Below are positions 17,765 through 27,618 of a DNA stretch of 64,000 nt, piece after piece. Positions within the stretch are counted from its first letter, which is position 1, and each line of letters starts with the position of its first letter. The stretch lies in NCBI GenBank assembly GCA_965214035.1, contig OZ243932.1, positions 1,426,001 through 1,490,000 on the forward strand. The letters are read 5' to 3'. Made by a program: the position numbers and the translations under genes. The notes beneath the pieces were generated by a model. The model did not search any database and was not told the DNA's origin. It was given only the letters and a program-made list of their open reading frames with translations. This stretch comes from JAJDYQ01 sp965214035 (GTDB lineage Bacteria > Pseudomonadota > Gammaproteobacteria > JAJDYQ01).

Positions 17765-19762
17765 ATGCCGTCGCGTTTTGAGCTGGCAAACGCTGTCCGT
17801 GCGTTAAGCATGGATGCCGTACAAAAGGCCAATTCGGGCCATCCGGGTGCCCCCATGGGTATGGCGGATATCGCCGAGGTGCTCTGGAATGATTATTTGA
17901 AACATAATCCGGTCAATCCGCACTGGGCGGACCGTGACCGCTTTGTGCTTTCCAATGGCCATGGTTCCATGTTGATTTATGCCCTGCTGCATTTGACCGG
18001 CTATGAGCTGGGCATGGATGACCTGAAAAATTTCCGGCAACTGCATTCCAAAACACCGGGACACCCTGAGTATGGCTATGCTCCCGGTATCGAGACAACG
18101 ACCGGCCCGCTGGGACAGGGTGTCAGTAATGCCGTTGGCATGGCTGTCGCCGAGCGTGCGCTGGCAGCGCAGTTCAATAAAGACGGCCATGTCATCGTTG
18201 ATCATTATACTTATGTGTTTTTAGGTGACGGTTGTCTGATGGAGGGTATCTCGCATGAAGCCTGCTCGCTGGCAGGTACGCTGGGGCTGGGCAAGTTGAT
18301 CGCTTTCTGGGATGATAATGGCATTTCTATCGATGGCCATGTCGAGGGCTGGTTCACCGATGATACGCCGGCTCGTTTCGAGGCTTATGGCTGGCATGTG
18401 GTGGCCGGTGTCGATGGTCACGATGCGCAGGCCGTCGGCAGGGCTGTCGAGATGGCCCGCTCCGCGACTGACCGGCCTTCCCTGATCTGTTGTAAAACGA
18501 CTATTGGTTTCGGTTCCCCCAATAAGGCCGGTTCTCATGCCTGTCATGGCACACCTCTGGGCGTCGATGAAGTCGCTCTGGTCAGAAAGGAGCTGGGCTG
18601 GACGCATGATGCGTTTGTTGTGCCTGACGAGATTTATGCCGGCTGGGACGGCAGGGAGAAAGGCCGCGCCGCTGAGGCAGCCTGGAATGACCGGTTCGCT
18701 GCTTATGAGGCTGCCTGCCCCGAACTGGCTGCCGAGTTCAAGCGCCGCATGGCGGATAAGCGTCCCGATCACTGGGCGAAACAGGTGGAGAGGTTTGTTG
18801 CTGAGTGCAGCAGTAACGCTGAAAGCAAGGCAACCCGACAGGCTTCTCTGGCCGCCATCGAGCGTTATGCCGGACTGGCACCTGAGTTGTTCGGCGGTTC
18901 CGCTGACCTGGGTTGCTCAAATCTAACGGAGTGGCCCGGTTACCGGCCCATGCGGGCCGATATGCCTGATTGTAATTATATCCATTATGGTGTGCGTGAG
19001 TTCGGCATGTCGGCCATTATGAACGGTATTGCATTGCACGGTGGCTTTGTGCCGTTCGGTGCCACTTTTCTGATGTTTTCTGATTATTCGCGTAATGCGC
19101 TTCGTATGGCAGCCCTGATGAAGGTGCATTCCATATTTGTCTTTACCCACGATTCAATCGGTCTGGGTGAGGATGGGCCAACCCATCAGGCGGTCGAGCA
19201 GCTTCCCGCATTGCGGATGATCCCGAATATGGATGTGTGGCGTCCGTGTGATGCGGTAGAGAGCGCCGTCGCCTGGGCAGCCGCTGTCGAGCGCACCAAT
19301 GGACCGTCTTGTCTGGTCTTTTCCCGGCAAAAACTGCCGCACCAGGAGCGAACTTCCGAACAGATTGCCGGCATCAGCATGGGCGGGTATGTCTTGCTGG
19401 ATTGTGATGGTGCGCCTGATGTCATCGTTATTGCCACGGGTTCGGAGGTCGGCATTGCCATGCAGGCTGCCGCTGCCAGCCGTAAAAATGTGCGCGTGGT
19501 TTCGATGCCTTCCACCAGTGTCTTCGACAGGCAGGAGGCTGATTATAAGGAGTCTGTGCTGCCGCCTTCTGTTACGGCTCGGGTGGCGGTCGAGGCCGCT
19601 GCATCGGATGGCTGGTATAAGTATGTCGGCACCCGCGGCAGTGTGGTCGGCATTGATCGTTTCGGTGAGTCCGCTCCAGCCGATGAGCTGTTCAGGCATT
19701 TCGGCTTCACGGCCGAGATTGTCGGCAGGGCGATTGATGAGGTGTGCACAGCCGAAAGGTAG
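17765..19762 (+). CDS. tkt: Transketolase
   Basis: 665 aa, full transketolase length. A thiamine-diphosphate enzyme that moves two-carbon units between ketoses and aldoses in the pentose-phosphate, Calvin or ribulose-monophosphate pathways. The N-terminal ThDP domain has the substrate/cofactor segments KANSGHPGAPMGMADIAEVL and YVFLGDGCLMEGISHEACSL, with the GDG...N motif ending at DDNGISIDG. The middle domain has FMLFSDYSRNALRMAALMK-like transketolase sequence and THDSIGLGEDGPTHQAVEQL. The start has GAGGAGA upstream. It is the first gene of a co-directional cluster tkt-gap-pgk-pyk-fba; the 55-bp gap to gap contains a small GAGGT/ACCTC hairpin before a T-rich stretch, too weak to call a terminator. 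Confidence 0.97.
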   Translation: MPSRFELANAVRALSMDAVQKANSGHPGAPMGMADIAEVLWNDYLKHNPVNPHWADRDRFVLSNGHGSMLIYALLHLTGYELGMDDLKNFRQLHSKTPGHPEYGYAPGIETTTGPLGQGVSNAVGMAVAERALAAQFNKDGHVIVDHYTYVFLGDGCLMEGISHEACSLAGTLGLGKLIAFWDDNGISIDGHVEGWFTDDTPARFEAYGWHVVAGVDGHDAQAVGRAVEMARSATDRPSLICCKTTIGFGSPNKAGSHACHGTPLGVDEVALVRKELGWTHDAFVVPDEIYAGWDGREKGRAAEAAWNDRFAAYEAACPELAAEFKRRMADKRPDHWAKQVERFVAECSSNAESKATRQASLAAIERYAGLAPELFGGSADLGCSNLTEWPGYRPMRADMPDCNYIHYGVREFGMSAIMNGIALHGGFVPFGATFLMFSDYSRNALRMAALMKVHSIFVFTHDSIGLGEDGPTHQAVEQLPALRMIPNMDVWRPCDAVESAVAWAAAVERTNGPSCLVFSRQKLPHQERTSEQIAGISMGGYVLLDCDGAPDVIVIATGSEVGIAMQAAAASRKNVRVVSMPSTSVFDRQEADYKESVLPPSVTARVAVEAAASDGWYKYVGTRGSVVGIDRFGESAPADELFRHFGFTAEIVGRAIDEVCTAER

Positions 19763-19817
19763 GGCTTTATGAGGTGCCAATGTTTGAAACCTCTATATTT
19801 TTTCAGGAGATTAGATA

Positions 19818-20822
19818 ATGGCTGTTCGAGTCGGTATTAATGGCTTTGGTCGCATTGGCCGTATGGCGTTTCGCGCTATCGCAAAGGATTTCCCTGATAT
19901 CCAGGTGGTCGGCATCAATGATCTGCTGGAGGCGGATTATCTGGCCTATATGTTGAAGCATGATTCTGTTCATGGCATTTTCGACGGTGATGTGGTTGTT
20001 GATGGCAGTAGTCTGGTCGTCAATGGCAATACTATCCGCCTGACAGCGGAGCGTGATCCGGCTGCCCTGGCCTGGGGCGAGCTTGATGTGGATATCGTGA
20101 TCGAGTGTACGGGCTTTTTTCTGACCGCGGAGAGCTGCCAGAAGCATATCGATGCCGGCGCGAAGAAGGTGGTGCAGTCGGCACCTTCCAAGGATGGCAC
20201 ACCGATGTTTGTGTATGGCGTCAACCATGAGACTTATGCAGGCCAGCAGATTGTTTCTGCCGCTTCCTGCACAACAAATTGTCTGGCACCGGTCGCCAAG
20301 GTCCTAAACGACAGATGGGGTATCAGGCGCGGCTTGATGACGACTGTTCATGCCGCTACGGCAACCCAGAAGACGGTTGATGGTCCTTCGATGAAGGACT
20401 GGCGTGGTGGCCGGGGTATCCTGGAAAATATTATCCCTTCTTCAACCGGTGCTGCCAAAGCCGTGGGCGTGGTTTTGCCGGAGTTGAATGGCAGGTTGAC
20501 CGGTATGGCTTTCCGTGTGCCGACTTCTGATGTTTCTGTTGTCGATCTGACCTGTGAACTGGACCGGGAGGCTTCATACGATGAGGTCTGCGCTGCCATG
20601 AAGGAGGCTGCCGAGTCGGAGAGCATGGGGGATACGCTGGCCTATACCGATGAGAAGGTGGTTTCAACCGATTTCCGCGGCAACAGCCATTCTTCCATCT
20701 TTGATGCCGGAGCCGGCATTGCCCTCGATGGTACTTTTATCAAGCTGGTGATCTGGTATGACAATGAGTATGGCTACACCTGTAATATGCTGCGCTTTGT
20801 CAGGCATGTTGCAACCGGCTGA
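19818..20822 (+). CDS. gap: Glyceraldehyde-3-phosphate dehydrogenase, type I
   Basis: 334 aa. It oxidises and phosphorylates glyceraldehyde-3-phosphate to 1,3-bisphosphoglycerate, or the reverse. The Rossmann start is VGINGFGRIGRMAFRA; the catalytic cysteine is C151 in SAASCTTNCLAP, followed by the conserved TVHAATATQKTVDG and NIIPSSTGAAKAVG segments. The VGINDL at 32-37 keeps an Asp after the second beta strand, which favours NAD(H) over NADP(H). AGGAGA is 8 bases before the ATG. It is the second gene of the carbon cluster, 55 bp after tkt and 49 bp before pgk. Confidence 0.97.
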   Translation: MAVRVGINGFGRIGRMAFRAIAKDFPDIQVVGINDLLEADYLAYMLKHDSVHGIFDGDVVVDGSSLVVNGNTIRLTAERDPAALAWGELDVDIVIECTGFFLTAESCQKHIDAGAKKVVQSAPSKDGTPMFVYGVNHETYAGQQIVSAASCTTNCLAPVAKVLNDRWGIRRGLMTTVHAATATQKTVDGPSMKDWRGGRGILENIIPSSTGAAKAVGVVLPELNGRLTGMAFRVPTSDVSVVDLTCELDREASYDEVCAAMKEAAESESMGDTLAYTDEKVVSTDFRGNSHSSIFDAGAGIALDGTFIKLVIWYDNEYGYTCNMLRFVRHVATG

Positions 20823-20871
20823 TGCCATGCAGTTGCCTGACCATGGCCTGTGGGATACGCGGGATTAATGA

Positions 20872-22053
20872 ATGCCTTTCATTAATTTGACCGATGTTGA
20901 GCTGGCCGGCAAGCGTGTTTTGATTCGCGCCGACCTGAATGTGCCTGTCAAAAATGGCAGGGTTACTTCCGATGCGCGTATCGTGGCATCCATGCCGTCC
21001 ATTGAGTATTGCATGAAGGCGGGTGCCAGGGTACAGGTGATGTCTCATCGTGGTCGCCCGCAGGAAGGGGCGGCTGATGATGAAAATTCAATGCGACCGA
21101 TCGCTGATGATATGTCTGCCCGTCTGGGATCGGAGGTGCGCCTGATCACAGATTATCTGGGCAGTGCTCCTGATGTGGCACCGGGTGAGTGTGTTTTGTT
21201 TGAAAATGTGCGCTTTAATGTCGGTGAGAAAGAGGACAGCAGCGAGCTGGCCAGAAAATATGCGGCATTGTGTGATGTGTTTGTGATGGATGCCTTCGGT
21301 ACCGCTCATCGCGCTCAGGCTTCAACTCATGGCACCGGTCTGCATGCACCCGTGGCTTGTGCCGGTCTGTTATTGTCGGATGAGCTGGATAGTCTGGCCA
21401 GAGCACTGGCTGAACCGGTACGGCCGATGCTGGCGATTGTCGGCGGTTCCAAGGTTTCTACCAAGCTGACTGTGCTGGAGGCGTTGTCAGAGAAGGTGGA
21501 TCAGCTGATTGTCGGTGGCGGGATCGCCAATACTTTCCTGAAGGCCATGGGCTTTAATATCGGCCGTTCATTGTGTGAGGATGATATGGTCCATACGGCC
21601 AGGGCTCTGATTGAAAAGATGAGGGTGCGCGGTGTGGATATTCCTGTCGCAGTCGATGTCGTTGTCGGCAGGGAGCTTTCTGAGGGCACCGAGGCAGTTT
21701 TGAAGGATGCGGGCGATGTGGCGGACGATGATATGATTTTTGACATCGGCCCCCGATCAGCTCAGGAGCTGGCTGATATTATCACCAGGGCAGGCACGGT
21801 TGTCTGGAATGGCCCGGTCGGTGTGTTTGAGTTTGATCAGTTCGGCAGCGGCACCCAAACTATCGCTCTGGCTATTGCCCGTTCGGATTGTTTCTCTATA
21901 GCCGGCGGCGGCGATACGATTGCCGCTATCCAGAAGTATGGCATTTATGATGAGGTTTCATATATCTCTACCGCAGGCGGTGCATTTCTCGAATATCTGG
22001 AGGGCAGGACATTGCCTGCCGTAGCCATGTTGCAGGCCCGCGCCGGCAGTTAG
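20872..22053 (+). CDS. pgk: Phosphoglycerate kinase
   Basis: 393 aa, normal length. It transfers phosphate between 1,3-bisphosphoglycerate and ADP. The N-terminal substrate domain shows GKRVLIRADLNVPVKNG and the basic patch MSHRGRPQ; the C-terminal nucleotide domain shows GGSKVSTKL, TVVWNGPVGVFEFDQFG and SIAGGGDTIAA, all PGK signatures. No other feature is unusual. It is the third gene of the cluster, 27 bp before pyk, which suggests co-transcription. Confidence 0.97.
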   Translation: MPFINLTDVELAGKRVLIRADLNVPVKNGRVTSDARIVASMPSIEYCMKAGARVQVMSHRGRPQEGAADDENSMRPIADDMSARLGSEVRLITDYLGSAPDVAPGECVLFENVRFNVGEKEDSSELARKYAALCDVFVMDAFGTAHRAQASTHGTGLHAPVACAGLLLSDELDSLARALAEPVRPMLAIVGGSKVSTKLTVLEALSEKVDQLIVGGGIANTFLKAMGFNIGRSLCEDDMVHTARALIEKMRVRGVDIPVAVDVVVGRELSEGTEAVLKDAGDVADDDMIFDIGPRSAQELADIITRAGTVVWNGPVGVFEFDQFGSGTQTIALAIARSDCFSIAGGGDTIAAIQKYGIYDEVSYISTAGGAFLEYLEGRTLPAVAMLQARAGS

Positions 22054-22080
22054 TCCGGGTCTGTCGGGAAGGCGAAATTC

Positions 22081-23541
22081 ATGCCGAGAAGAACCAAGAT
22101 TGTCGCTACCCTGGGACCGGCAACCGATGACCCCAAGGCGCTGGATGAGTTGATTCAGGCCGGCGTTGATGTTTGCCGTATCAATTTTTCTCACAGTTCG
22201 GCCGGGGAGCATAAGGCGCGTGCGGAGACTGTTCGCAACCGCGCCCGCGCCTGTGGGCGTCAGATTGGCATTATTGCCGATCTGCAGGGCCCCAAGATCC
22301 GTATCGGTGCGTTCAGGGATGGTTCGGTTGAGTTGTCTGAAGGCGCTATGTTTTCGCTGGATGCCAATATGGATATTGAAGCCGGCCATGAAGCGGCGGT
22401 CGGTATTTTGTATAAGGCACTGCCCGGCGATGTGGCCCGTGGCGATACTCTGCTACTCGATGATGGTGCCATTGTGTTGTGGGTGGATGATGCGGATGGG
22501 GCCGAAATACGCTGCCGTGTGGTGGTGGGCGGGGTGCTTTCCGACAAGAAGGGTATCAATAAGCAGGGCGGCGGCCTGTCGGCTGCCGCATTGACCGAAA
22601 AGGATATGCAGGATATTAAAACGGCTGCTGACCTTGAGGCCGATTATCTGGCATTGTCTTTCCCTCGAAACGCCAAAGATGTCAATATGGCCCGTGACCT
22701 GTTTTATAAGGCCGGTGGACATGGCGGTTTGATCGCCAAGATCGAGCGCGCCGAGGCGCTGACCAATATCGAGGAAATCATTGAGGCTTCCGATGTCATT
22801 ATGATTGCCCGCGGCGACCTCGGTGTCGAAATCGGCGACCCAGAGTTGCCGGGCGTGCAGAAAAAACTGGTCGCCAGGGCCCGAAAAATGAACCGCGTGG
22901 TGATCACGGCTACACAGATGATGCAGTCCATGATCGAGAATCATACGCCAACCCGTGCCGAGGTTATGGATGTGGCCAACGCCGTGCTGGACGGGACTGA
23001 TGCGGTCATGCTATCGGCCGAGACTTCCGTCGGTAAACATCCGGCAAAGGTGGTGGCTTCAATGGGTAAAATCTGCCTCGGCGCAGAGAAACAGCGCGAA
23101 GCCATGATTTCCACTCATCGTACAGGTACTACTTTTGACTATATTGATGAGGCCATCGCCATGGCCACCATGTACACTGCCAATCATCTGGGAGTGACGG
23201 CCATTATTTCTCTTACCGAGTCCGGTTCGACACCTCTGTGGATGTCCCGTATCAGTTCAGGCATTCCCATCTATGCGATGACTTCAAGTGTGAAAACACG
23301 TCGCCGGGTAACATTGTATCGGGGCGTCTATCCCGTCAGCTTTAAGCCGGATTTTTCCGATCACACTATCGTCAATAAGGAGGCCGTTGATGATCTGGTG
23401 CGGCGCGGTGCCGTGCGTGACGGGGAGTTGGTCATCATTACGAAAGGCGATCTGGCTGGCACCGCCGGCGGAACCAATACTATGAAGGTTGTTAAAGTCG
23501 GAGGATTATATACTCCAGAATATTGTACAATCGATCCGTGA
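22081..23541 (+). CDS. pyk: Pyruvate kinase
   Basis: 486 aa, complete. It makes pyruvate and ATP from phosphoenolpyruvate. The N-terminus is canonical (PRRTKIVATLGPATDDP), the barrel has DVCRINFSHS and IADLQGPKIRIG, and the active-site signature ISKIERAEAL-like segment appears as GLIAKIERAEALTNI. MIARGDLGVEIG and TATQMMQSMIENHTPTRAEV follow, and an allosteric C-terminal domain is present. The start ATG at 22081 follows pgk by 27 bp. A hairpin lies just downstream, before fba. Confidence 0.97.
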   Translation: MPRRTKIVATLGPATDDPKALDELIQAGVDVCRINFSHSSAGEHKARAETVRNRARACGRQIGIIADLQGPKIRIGAFRDGSVELSEGAMFSLDANMDIEAGHEAAVGILYKALPGDVARGDTLLLDDGAIVLWVDDADGAEIRCRVVVGGVLSDKKGINKQGGGLSAAALTEKDMQDIKTAADLEADYLALSFPRNAKDVNMARDLFYKAGGHGGLIAKIERAEALTNIEEIIEASDVIMIARGDLGVEIGDPELPGVQKKLVARARKMNRVVITATQMMQSMIENHTPTRAEVMDVANAVLDGTDAVMLSAETSVGKHPAKVVASMGKICLGAEKQREAMISTHRTGTTFDYIDEAIAMATMYTANHLGVTAIISLTESGSTPLWMSRISSGIPIYAMTSSVKTRRRVTLYRGVYPVSFKPDFSDHTIVNKEAVDDLVRRGAVRDGELVIITKGDLAGTAGGTNTMKVVKVGGLYTPEYCTIDP

Positions 23542-23573
23542 TATTATCGTTGATAAGCGGAAAACAAGTAACC

Positions 23574-23604
23574 GGGGAAATTCTGTTAATGTGCGGGTTT
23601 CCCC
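23574..23604 (+). terminator. Hairpin between pyk and fba (possible weak terminator or processing site)
   Basis: GGGGAAA (23574-23580) and TTTCCCC (23598-23604) can form a 7-bp stem with a 17-base loop, followed by TCAATTTT. The T run is interrupted, so partial termination or RNA end protection is as likely as a full stop. It could set different levels of pyk and fba messages. Confidence 0.4.
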
Positions 23605-23631
23605 TCAATTTTAATGTGTGAGGAGATAATT

Positions 23632-24696
23632 ATGGCTCTTATTTCAATGCGGCAGTTACTCGATTATGCCGCGGACAATGACTTCGGTATGCCGGCTTTC
23701 AATGTGAATAACATGGAGCAGGTTCATGCTATCATGCAGGCAGCAGATGCAGCAGACAGCCCGGTTATCATGCAGGGTTCGGCCGGTGCGCGTTCCTATG
23801 CGGGTGAACCGTTTTTGCGCCATCTGGTTACAGCGGCTATCGAGCAGTATCCGCATATCCCGGTCGTTATGCATCAGGACCACGGCGCAGAACCAGCAGT
23901 TTGTCTGCGTTCTATCCAGTCCGGCTTTTCATCCGTTATGATGGATGGTTCATTGATGCCGGATATGAAGACACCGGCTACCTTTGAATATAATGTCGAT
24001 GTCACCCGCAAGGTTGTCGAAATCGCCCACGCCGGTGGTGTTACCGTGGAAGGTGAGTTGGGTTGCCTGGGTTCACTGGAAACCGGGGAGATGGGCGAGG
24101 AGGATGGTCACGGCGCCGACGGCAAGCTGGATATGGATATGCTGTTGACTGACCCTGAAGAGGCCGCCCGGTTTGTCAAAGAAACCGCCGTTGATGCACT
24201 GGCTATCGCTATCGGCACTTCTCATGGTGCCTATAAGTTCACGAAGGAGCCTACCGGTGATATTCTGCGCATTGATCGTATCAAGGAAATTCACAGGCGC
24301 ATCCCCGATACGCATCTGGTTATGCACGGTTCTTCTTCTGTACCCCAGGATTGGCTGGAAATCATCAATAGCCATGGCGGTGATATGGGCCAGACTTATG
24401 GCGTTCCAGTCGAAGAAATTCAGGAAGGTATCAAACACGGGGTGCGTAAGGTGAATATTGATACCGACCTGCGCATGGCCGCTACCGGTGCGATCCGCAG
24501 GCATTTAACGGATAATCCAGCCAACTTCGACCCGCGCAAGTTTCTGAAGGCTTCCACTGCAGCGATGAAGGATATTTGTCAGGCGCGTTTCGAGGCTTTC
24601 GGTTGTGCGGGTCATGCCGCCAAAATCAGGCCTGTCTCTCTGGAAGATATGGTTGCCCGTTATGCCGGCGGGGAGCTGGAACCGAAGGTCAGCTAG
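23632..24696 (+). CDS. fba: Fructose-bisphosphate aldolase, class II
   Basis: 354 aa from ATG 23632, chosen over the in-frame ATG at 23614 because GAGGAG lies 6-8 bases ahead and the protein then begins MALISMRQLLDYA, as in the CbbA-type class II family. It is a zinc-dependent aldolase splitting fructose-1,6-bisphosphate (often also sedoheptulose-1,7-bisphosphate). Zinc/phosphate-site segments seen: VMHQDHGAE, TVEGELGCLG, AIGTSHGAYKF, VMHGSSSVPQ and VRKVNIDTDLRMA. It is the last gene of the carbon cluster; its stop overlaps the convergent DUF255 gene by 4 bases. Confidence 0.96.
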   Translation: MALISMRQLLDYAADNDFGMPAFNVNNMEQVHAIMQAADAADSPVIMQGSAGARSYAGEPFLRHLVTAAIEQYPHIPVVMHQDHGAEPAVCLRSIQSGFSSVMMDGSLMPDMKTPATFEYNVDVTRKVVEIAHAGGVTVEGELGCLGSLETGEMGEEDGHGADGKLDMDMLLTDPEEAARFVKETAVDALAIAIGTSHGAYKFTKEPTGDILRIDRIKEIHRRIPDTHLVMHGSSSVPQDWLEIINSHGGDMGQTYGVPVEEIQEGIKHGVRKVNIDTDLRMAATGAIRRHLTDNPANFDPRKFLKASTAAMKDICQARFEAFGCAGHAAKIRPVSLEDMVARYAGGELEPKVS

Positions 24697-26747
24697 CGAG
24701 GTTCCGACTGTCGGTTCAATGACTCTATCAGGCTGTCCAGAGAGTCACAGGCGGGACGGCAGCCTGTTCCTTCACAAAGATAGGCAATCGTGCCGTCACC
24801 GGCAGGTTTGCCGGCAAGGCTTTCAGGCAGGTCCGTCGTGTCGGCCGGTATGCCAAATATCATGCAGTCGGGCCTGTATTGCCGGTGCAGGCTTTGCTGC
24901 CATTGTGACAGCGCTTCTTCTGTACCACGCAGTATGACCGTTCTAACCGGGTGGTGGTATTCTTCCAGTGCCAGCAGCATCGAAATACATCCCTGACTTT
25001 GTTCTTTCATGGCAGGGCCGGCTGCCTGCAGGCAACGCTCGGCTGCCCGCAGATAGTCTGTGTTGACCAGCAGGCAGCCCAATCGCTGCAGGCTGTAGGC
25101 TGCCATCGCATTGCCAGCCGGCAAGGCATCATCGGTATAGGGTTTGGGTCGCTGAATCAGAGTTTCATGATCGTGGGAGGTGAAGTAAAACCCACCATGC
25201 TCCTTGTCTTCAAATTGTTCCAGCAGTACATCAGCAAGCCGACAGGCAAATTCGATATATCGGTTGTGCCATTGGTGTTGCAGTGATTCAAGTATGGCAT
25301 CAATCAGGCAGGCATAATCATCGAGATAGGCATTCAGATGGGCTTTGCCGTCTTTGCAGGTGGCAAGCAGACGGTTATTGCGCCATAGTCGCTGGTGAAT
25401 GAAGTCCAGCGCCCGACGGGCGGAGACGGCCCATTCCGGCTTGTCACAGTAACGGGCTGCCACTGTCATACCCTTGATTGCCAGCGCATTCCAGGATGTC
25501 AGGATTTTTTCGTCGCGGTCAGGTCGAATACGCTGTTCCCTGATATTGAACAGCTTTAGTCGGGCAGCCTGAAGCTGTTGTTGTATTGTATCGGCATCCA
25601 GACCTGAACTCTGTCCGGCGACCACCGTATTTTCACGAACATGCAGGTGCCATTTGCCTTCAAAATTGGCCGGTCGATCCAGACCATAGTGTGCGCAGAA
25701 TATATCGAGCTGTTGCCGAGGCAGATGACGGCTGATTTCCTCCGGGGTCCAAGTATAGAATCTACCTTCTTCACCTTCCGAGTCGGCATCCAGAGAGGAA
25801 TAGTATCCACCCTCGTCCGATTGCATTTCCCGCATCAGCCAGCCAGCCGTTTCGGTGCAGGTATGCAGAAATAACGGGTTGTGATCAATTTTGAATGCCT
25901 GAGAGTAAAGTGCCAGTAACGGTCCGTTGTCGTACAGCATTTTTTCAAAGTGGGGAATCTCCCAGCGGTTGTCCACCGAGTAGCGACAGAATCCTCCGCC
26001 AAGCTGGTCGTTTATTCCGCCAAGCGCCATTTTTTCCATGGTAAATAATGCAGCATCAAGACCTTCTTTGTCCTGCTGGCTGCCGATACCACTTCGGAGT
26101 AGTCGTTCAATATTACCGGGATGGGGGAATTTGGGTGCTCTGCCAAATCCCCCCAGCGTGTTGTCAAATGTGTCTTTTAATAGTTGGACGACCTGCTCTA
26201 TCAGGCCGTTATCAGCTATTTCCTCACCAGGAGTGCCTCTCGCAATATGGTGTAGTATTAGACCAAGCTGTTCGTTATTGTCGGCCAGTTCGGCAGGATT
26301 TTGCAGGTACCAGTCATTAACTCGCCGCATAAGCTCCTTGAAACCAATGATGCCGCGATGTGTTTCTCTGGGGAAATATGTGCCCGTAAAGAAAGGCATG
26401 TGGCTGTCCGGTTGCAGAAAAATGGTCAGTGGCCAGCCACCCGGCCGTTGTGTCAGTATCTGGTGTGCTGTCTGGTATATCTTGTCGAGGTCAGGACGTT
26501 CTTCGCGATCAACTTTTATGTTGATAAACAGTTTGTTCATTAGCGCGGCTGTTTCCGGATCCTCAAAGGATTCATGTGCCATGACGTGGCACCAGTGACA
26601 GGCCGAGTAGCCAATGGATAGCAAAATCGGCCTGTTTTCACTTTTGGCTTTGGTCAGGGCTTCTTCATTCCAGGGATGCCAGTTGACCGGGTTTTCGGCA
26701 TGCTGTAGCAGGTAGGGGCTGGTTTGGTTTTTCAGGTGATTGGTCAT
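24693..26747 (-). CDS. Thioredoxin-domain protein, DUF255/YyaL (spermatogenesis-associated protein 20-like)
   Basis: 684 aa from ATG 26747, which begins MTNHLKNQTSPYLLQHAENP, the near-universal start of this family; the frame opens earlier at 26807 without family similarity. The N-terminal thioredoxin-like domain has GYSACHWCHVMAHESFED with C50-x2-C53. The rest is an (alpha/alpha)6-toroid-like domain related to N-acylglucosamine epimerases and six-hairpin glycosidases, with segments such as RDEKILTSWNALAIKGM and KPYTDDALPAGNAMAAYSLQ. The biochemical role of the family is not settled. It follows rlpA on the same strand with 25 bp between them and may be the tail of that operon. Confidence 0.9.
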   Translation of the reverse strand: MTNHLKNQTSPYLLQHAENPVNWHPWNEEALTKAKSENRPILLSIGYSACHWCHVMAHESFEDPETAALMNKLFINIKVDREERPDLDKIYQTAHQILTQRPGGWPLTIFLQPDSHMPFFTGTYFPRETHRGIIGFKELMRRVNDWYLQNPAELADNNEQLGLILHHIARGTPGEEIADNGLIEQVVQLLKDTFDNTLGGFGRAPKFPHPGNIERLLRSGIGSQQDKEGLDAALFTMEKMALGGINDQLGGGFCRYSVDNRWEIPHFEKMLYDNGPLLALYSQAFKIDHNPLFLHTCTETAGWLMREMQSDEGGYYSSLDADSEGEEGRFYTWTPEEISRHLPRQQLDIFCAHYGLDRPANFEGKWHLHVRENTVVAGQSSGLDADTIQQQLQAARLKLFNIREQRIRPDRDEKILTSWNALAIKGMTVAARYCDKPEWAVSARRALDFIHQRLWRNNRLLATCKDGKAHLNAYLDDYACLIDAILESLQHQWHNRYIEFACRLADVLLEQFEDKEHGGFYFTSHDHETLIQRPKPYTDDALPAGNAMAAYSLQRLGCLLVNTDYLRAAERCLQAAGPAMKEQSQGCISMLLALEEYHHPVRTVILRGTEEALSQWQQSLHRQYRPDCMIFGIPADTTDLPESLAGKPAGDGTIAYLCEGTGCRPACDSLDSLIESLNRQSEPR

Positions 26748-26772
26748 TGTTGTCCCGGTTCGATGCCCCGAT

Positions 26773-27615
26773 TTATTCGATAATAACATGAAAATCATGA
26801 AATCCATGATTTATCAGATGTTCAATCATATTATCGGCAAGTTCCACCGTCGTCAGGGGGCCAATACGTACCCGGTAGATCGGGAGTGAACCCGGACCGT
26901 CGTGACCTGCCGCTATAAAAACGTTTGTAACAGCTCGGTGCGCAGCTTTACGGCGCAGTGCTTCGGCGTTCTCTCTGACACTGAAGGCACCAAGTTGCAG
27001 GTAGATTGGTATATCATCCGGCTGCAAAGCCGGTTCTGTCAGCCGGGTACCCTGCCCCTTATCTGATTTCCAGGCGAGGGGATCAATGGCCCGAACTTCA
27101 ACGAGCCCGGTCCCTTTTATGGCAGTTCCCAATTTTTGGGCGGCAGCATAGCTCAGGTCAATGATACGTCCTTCAAGAAAGGGCCCGCGATCATTGATGC
27201 GTACAACGATGGTTTTGCCAGTTTGCAGGTTTTCAACCTCGGCATAGGTGGGTATAGGCAGAGTCTTGTGAGCGGCTGTCATGGCATACATGTCGTAGAT
27301 TTCTCCGCTGGATGTTTTACGACCATGAAATTTTTTACCGTACCAGGATGCTATGCCTCGTTCCATGTAATTTTTGCTGCTTTGCAGGACATGGTAACGC
27401 CTGCCAAACACCGTATAGGATTGCGGGTTACCCAGCCTGCTTTTCGGCTCAAGTCGCGGAATGGCATCGGCTATGATAACGTTATCCGTATGACTGTCCG
27501 ATGGTCCGTCATCAGAATAGTATTTTCCGGTCGCTGACTTTGTACTGCTTTTGCCACCACAGGCAGACAGTAATAATAGAGTGACCGCAGTAAGCACCAG
27601 CCTGAACAGTAGCAT
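26773..27615 (-). CDS. rlpA: RlpA-family septal ring lytic transglycosylase, lipoprotein
   Basis: 280 aa. The N-terminus MLLFRLVLTAVTLLLLSACGG has a lipobox (LSAC), so the protein should be an outer-membrane lipoprotein. The double-psi beta-barrel domain reads GIASWYGKKFHGRKTSSGE, then MTAAHKTLPIPTYAEVEN and VRINDRGPFLEGRIIDLSYA, including the catalytic Asp of RlpA enzymes. A C-terminal SPOR domain (about residues 205-280, IYLQLGAFSVRENAEALRRK onward) would bind denuded septal peptidoglycan. RlpA cleaves stem-less glycan strands during daughter-cell separation. It begins 4 bases after the mltB stop and belongs to the rod-shape operon. Confidence 0.94.
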   Translation of the reverse strand: MLLFRLVLTAVTLLLLSACGGKSSTKSATGKYYSDDGPSDSHTDNVIIADAIPRLEPKSRLGNPQSYTVFGRRYHVLQSSKNYMERGIASWYGKKFHGRKTSSGEIYDMYAMTAAHKTLPIPTYAEVENLQTGKTIVVRINDRGPFLEGRIIDLSYAAAQKLGTAIKGTGLVEVRAIDPLAWKSDKGQGTRLTEPALQPDDIPIYLQLGAFSVRENAEALRRKAAHRAVTNVFIAAGHDGPGSLPIYRVRIGPLTTVELADNMIEHLINHGFHDFHVIIE

Positions 27616-27618
27616 GGT

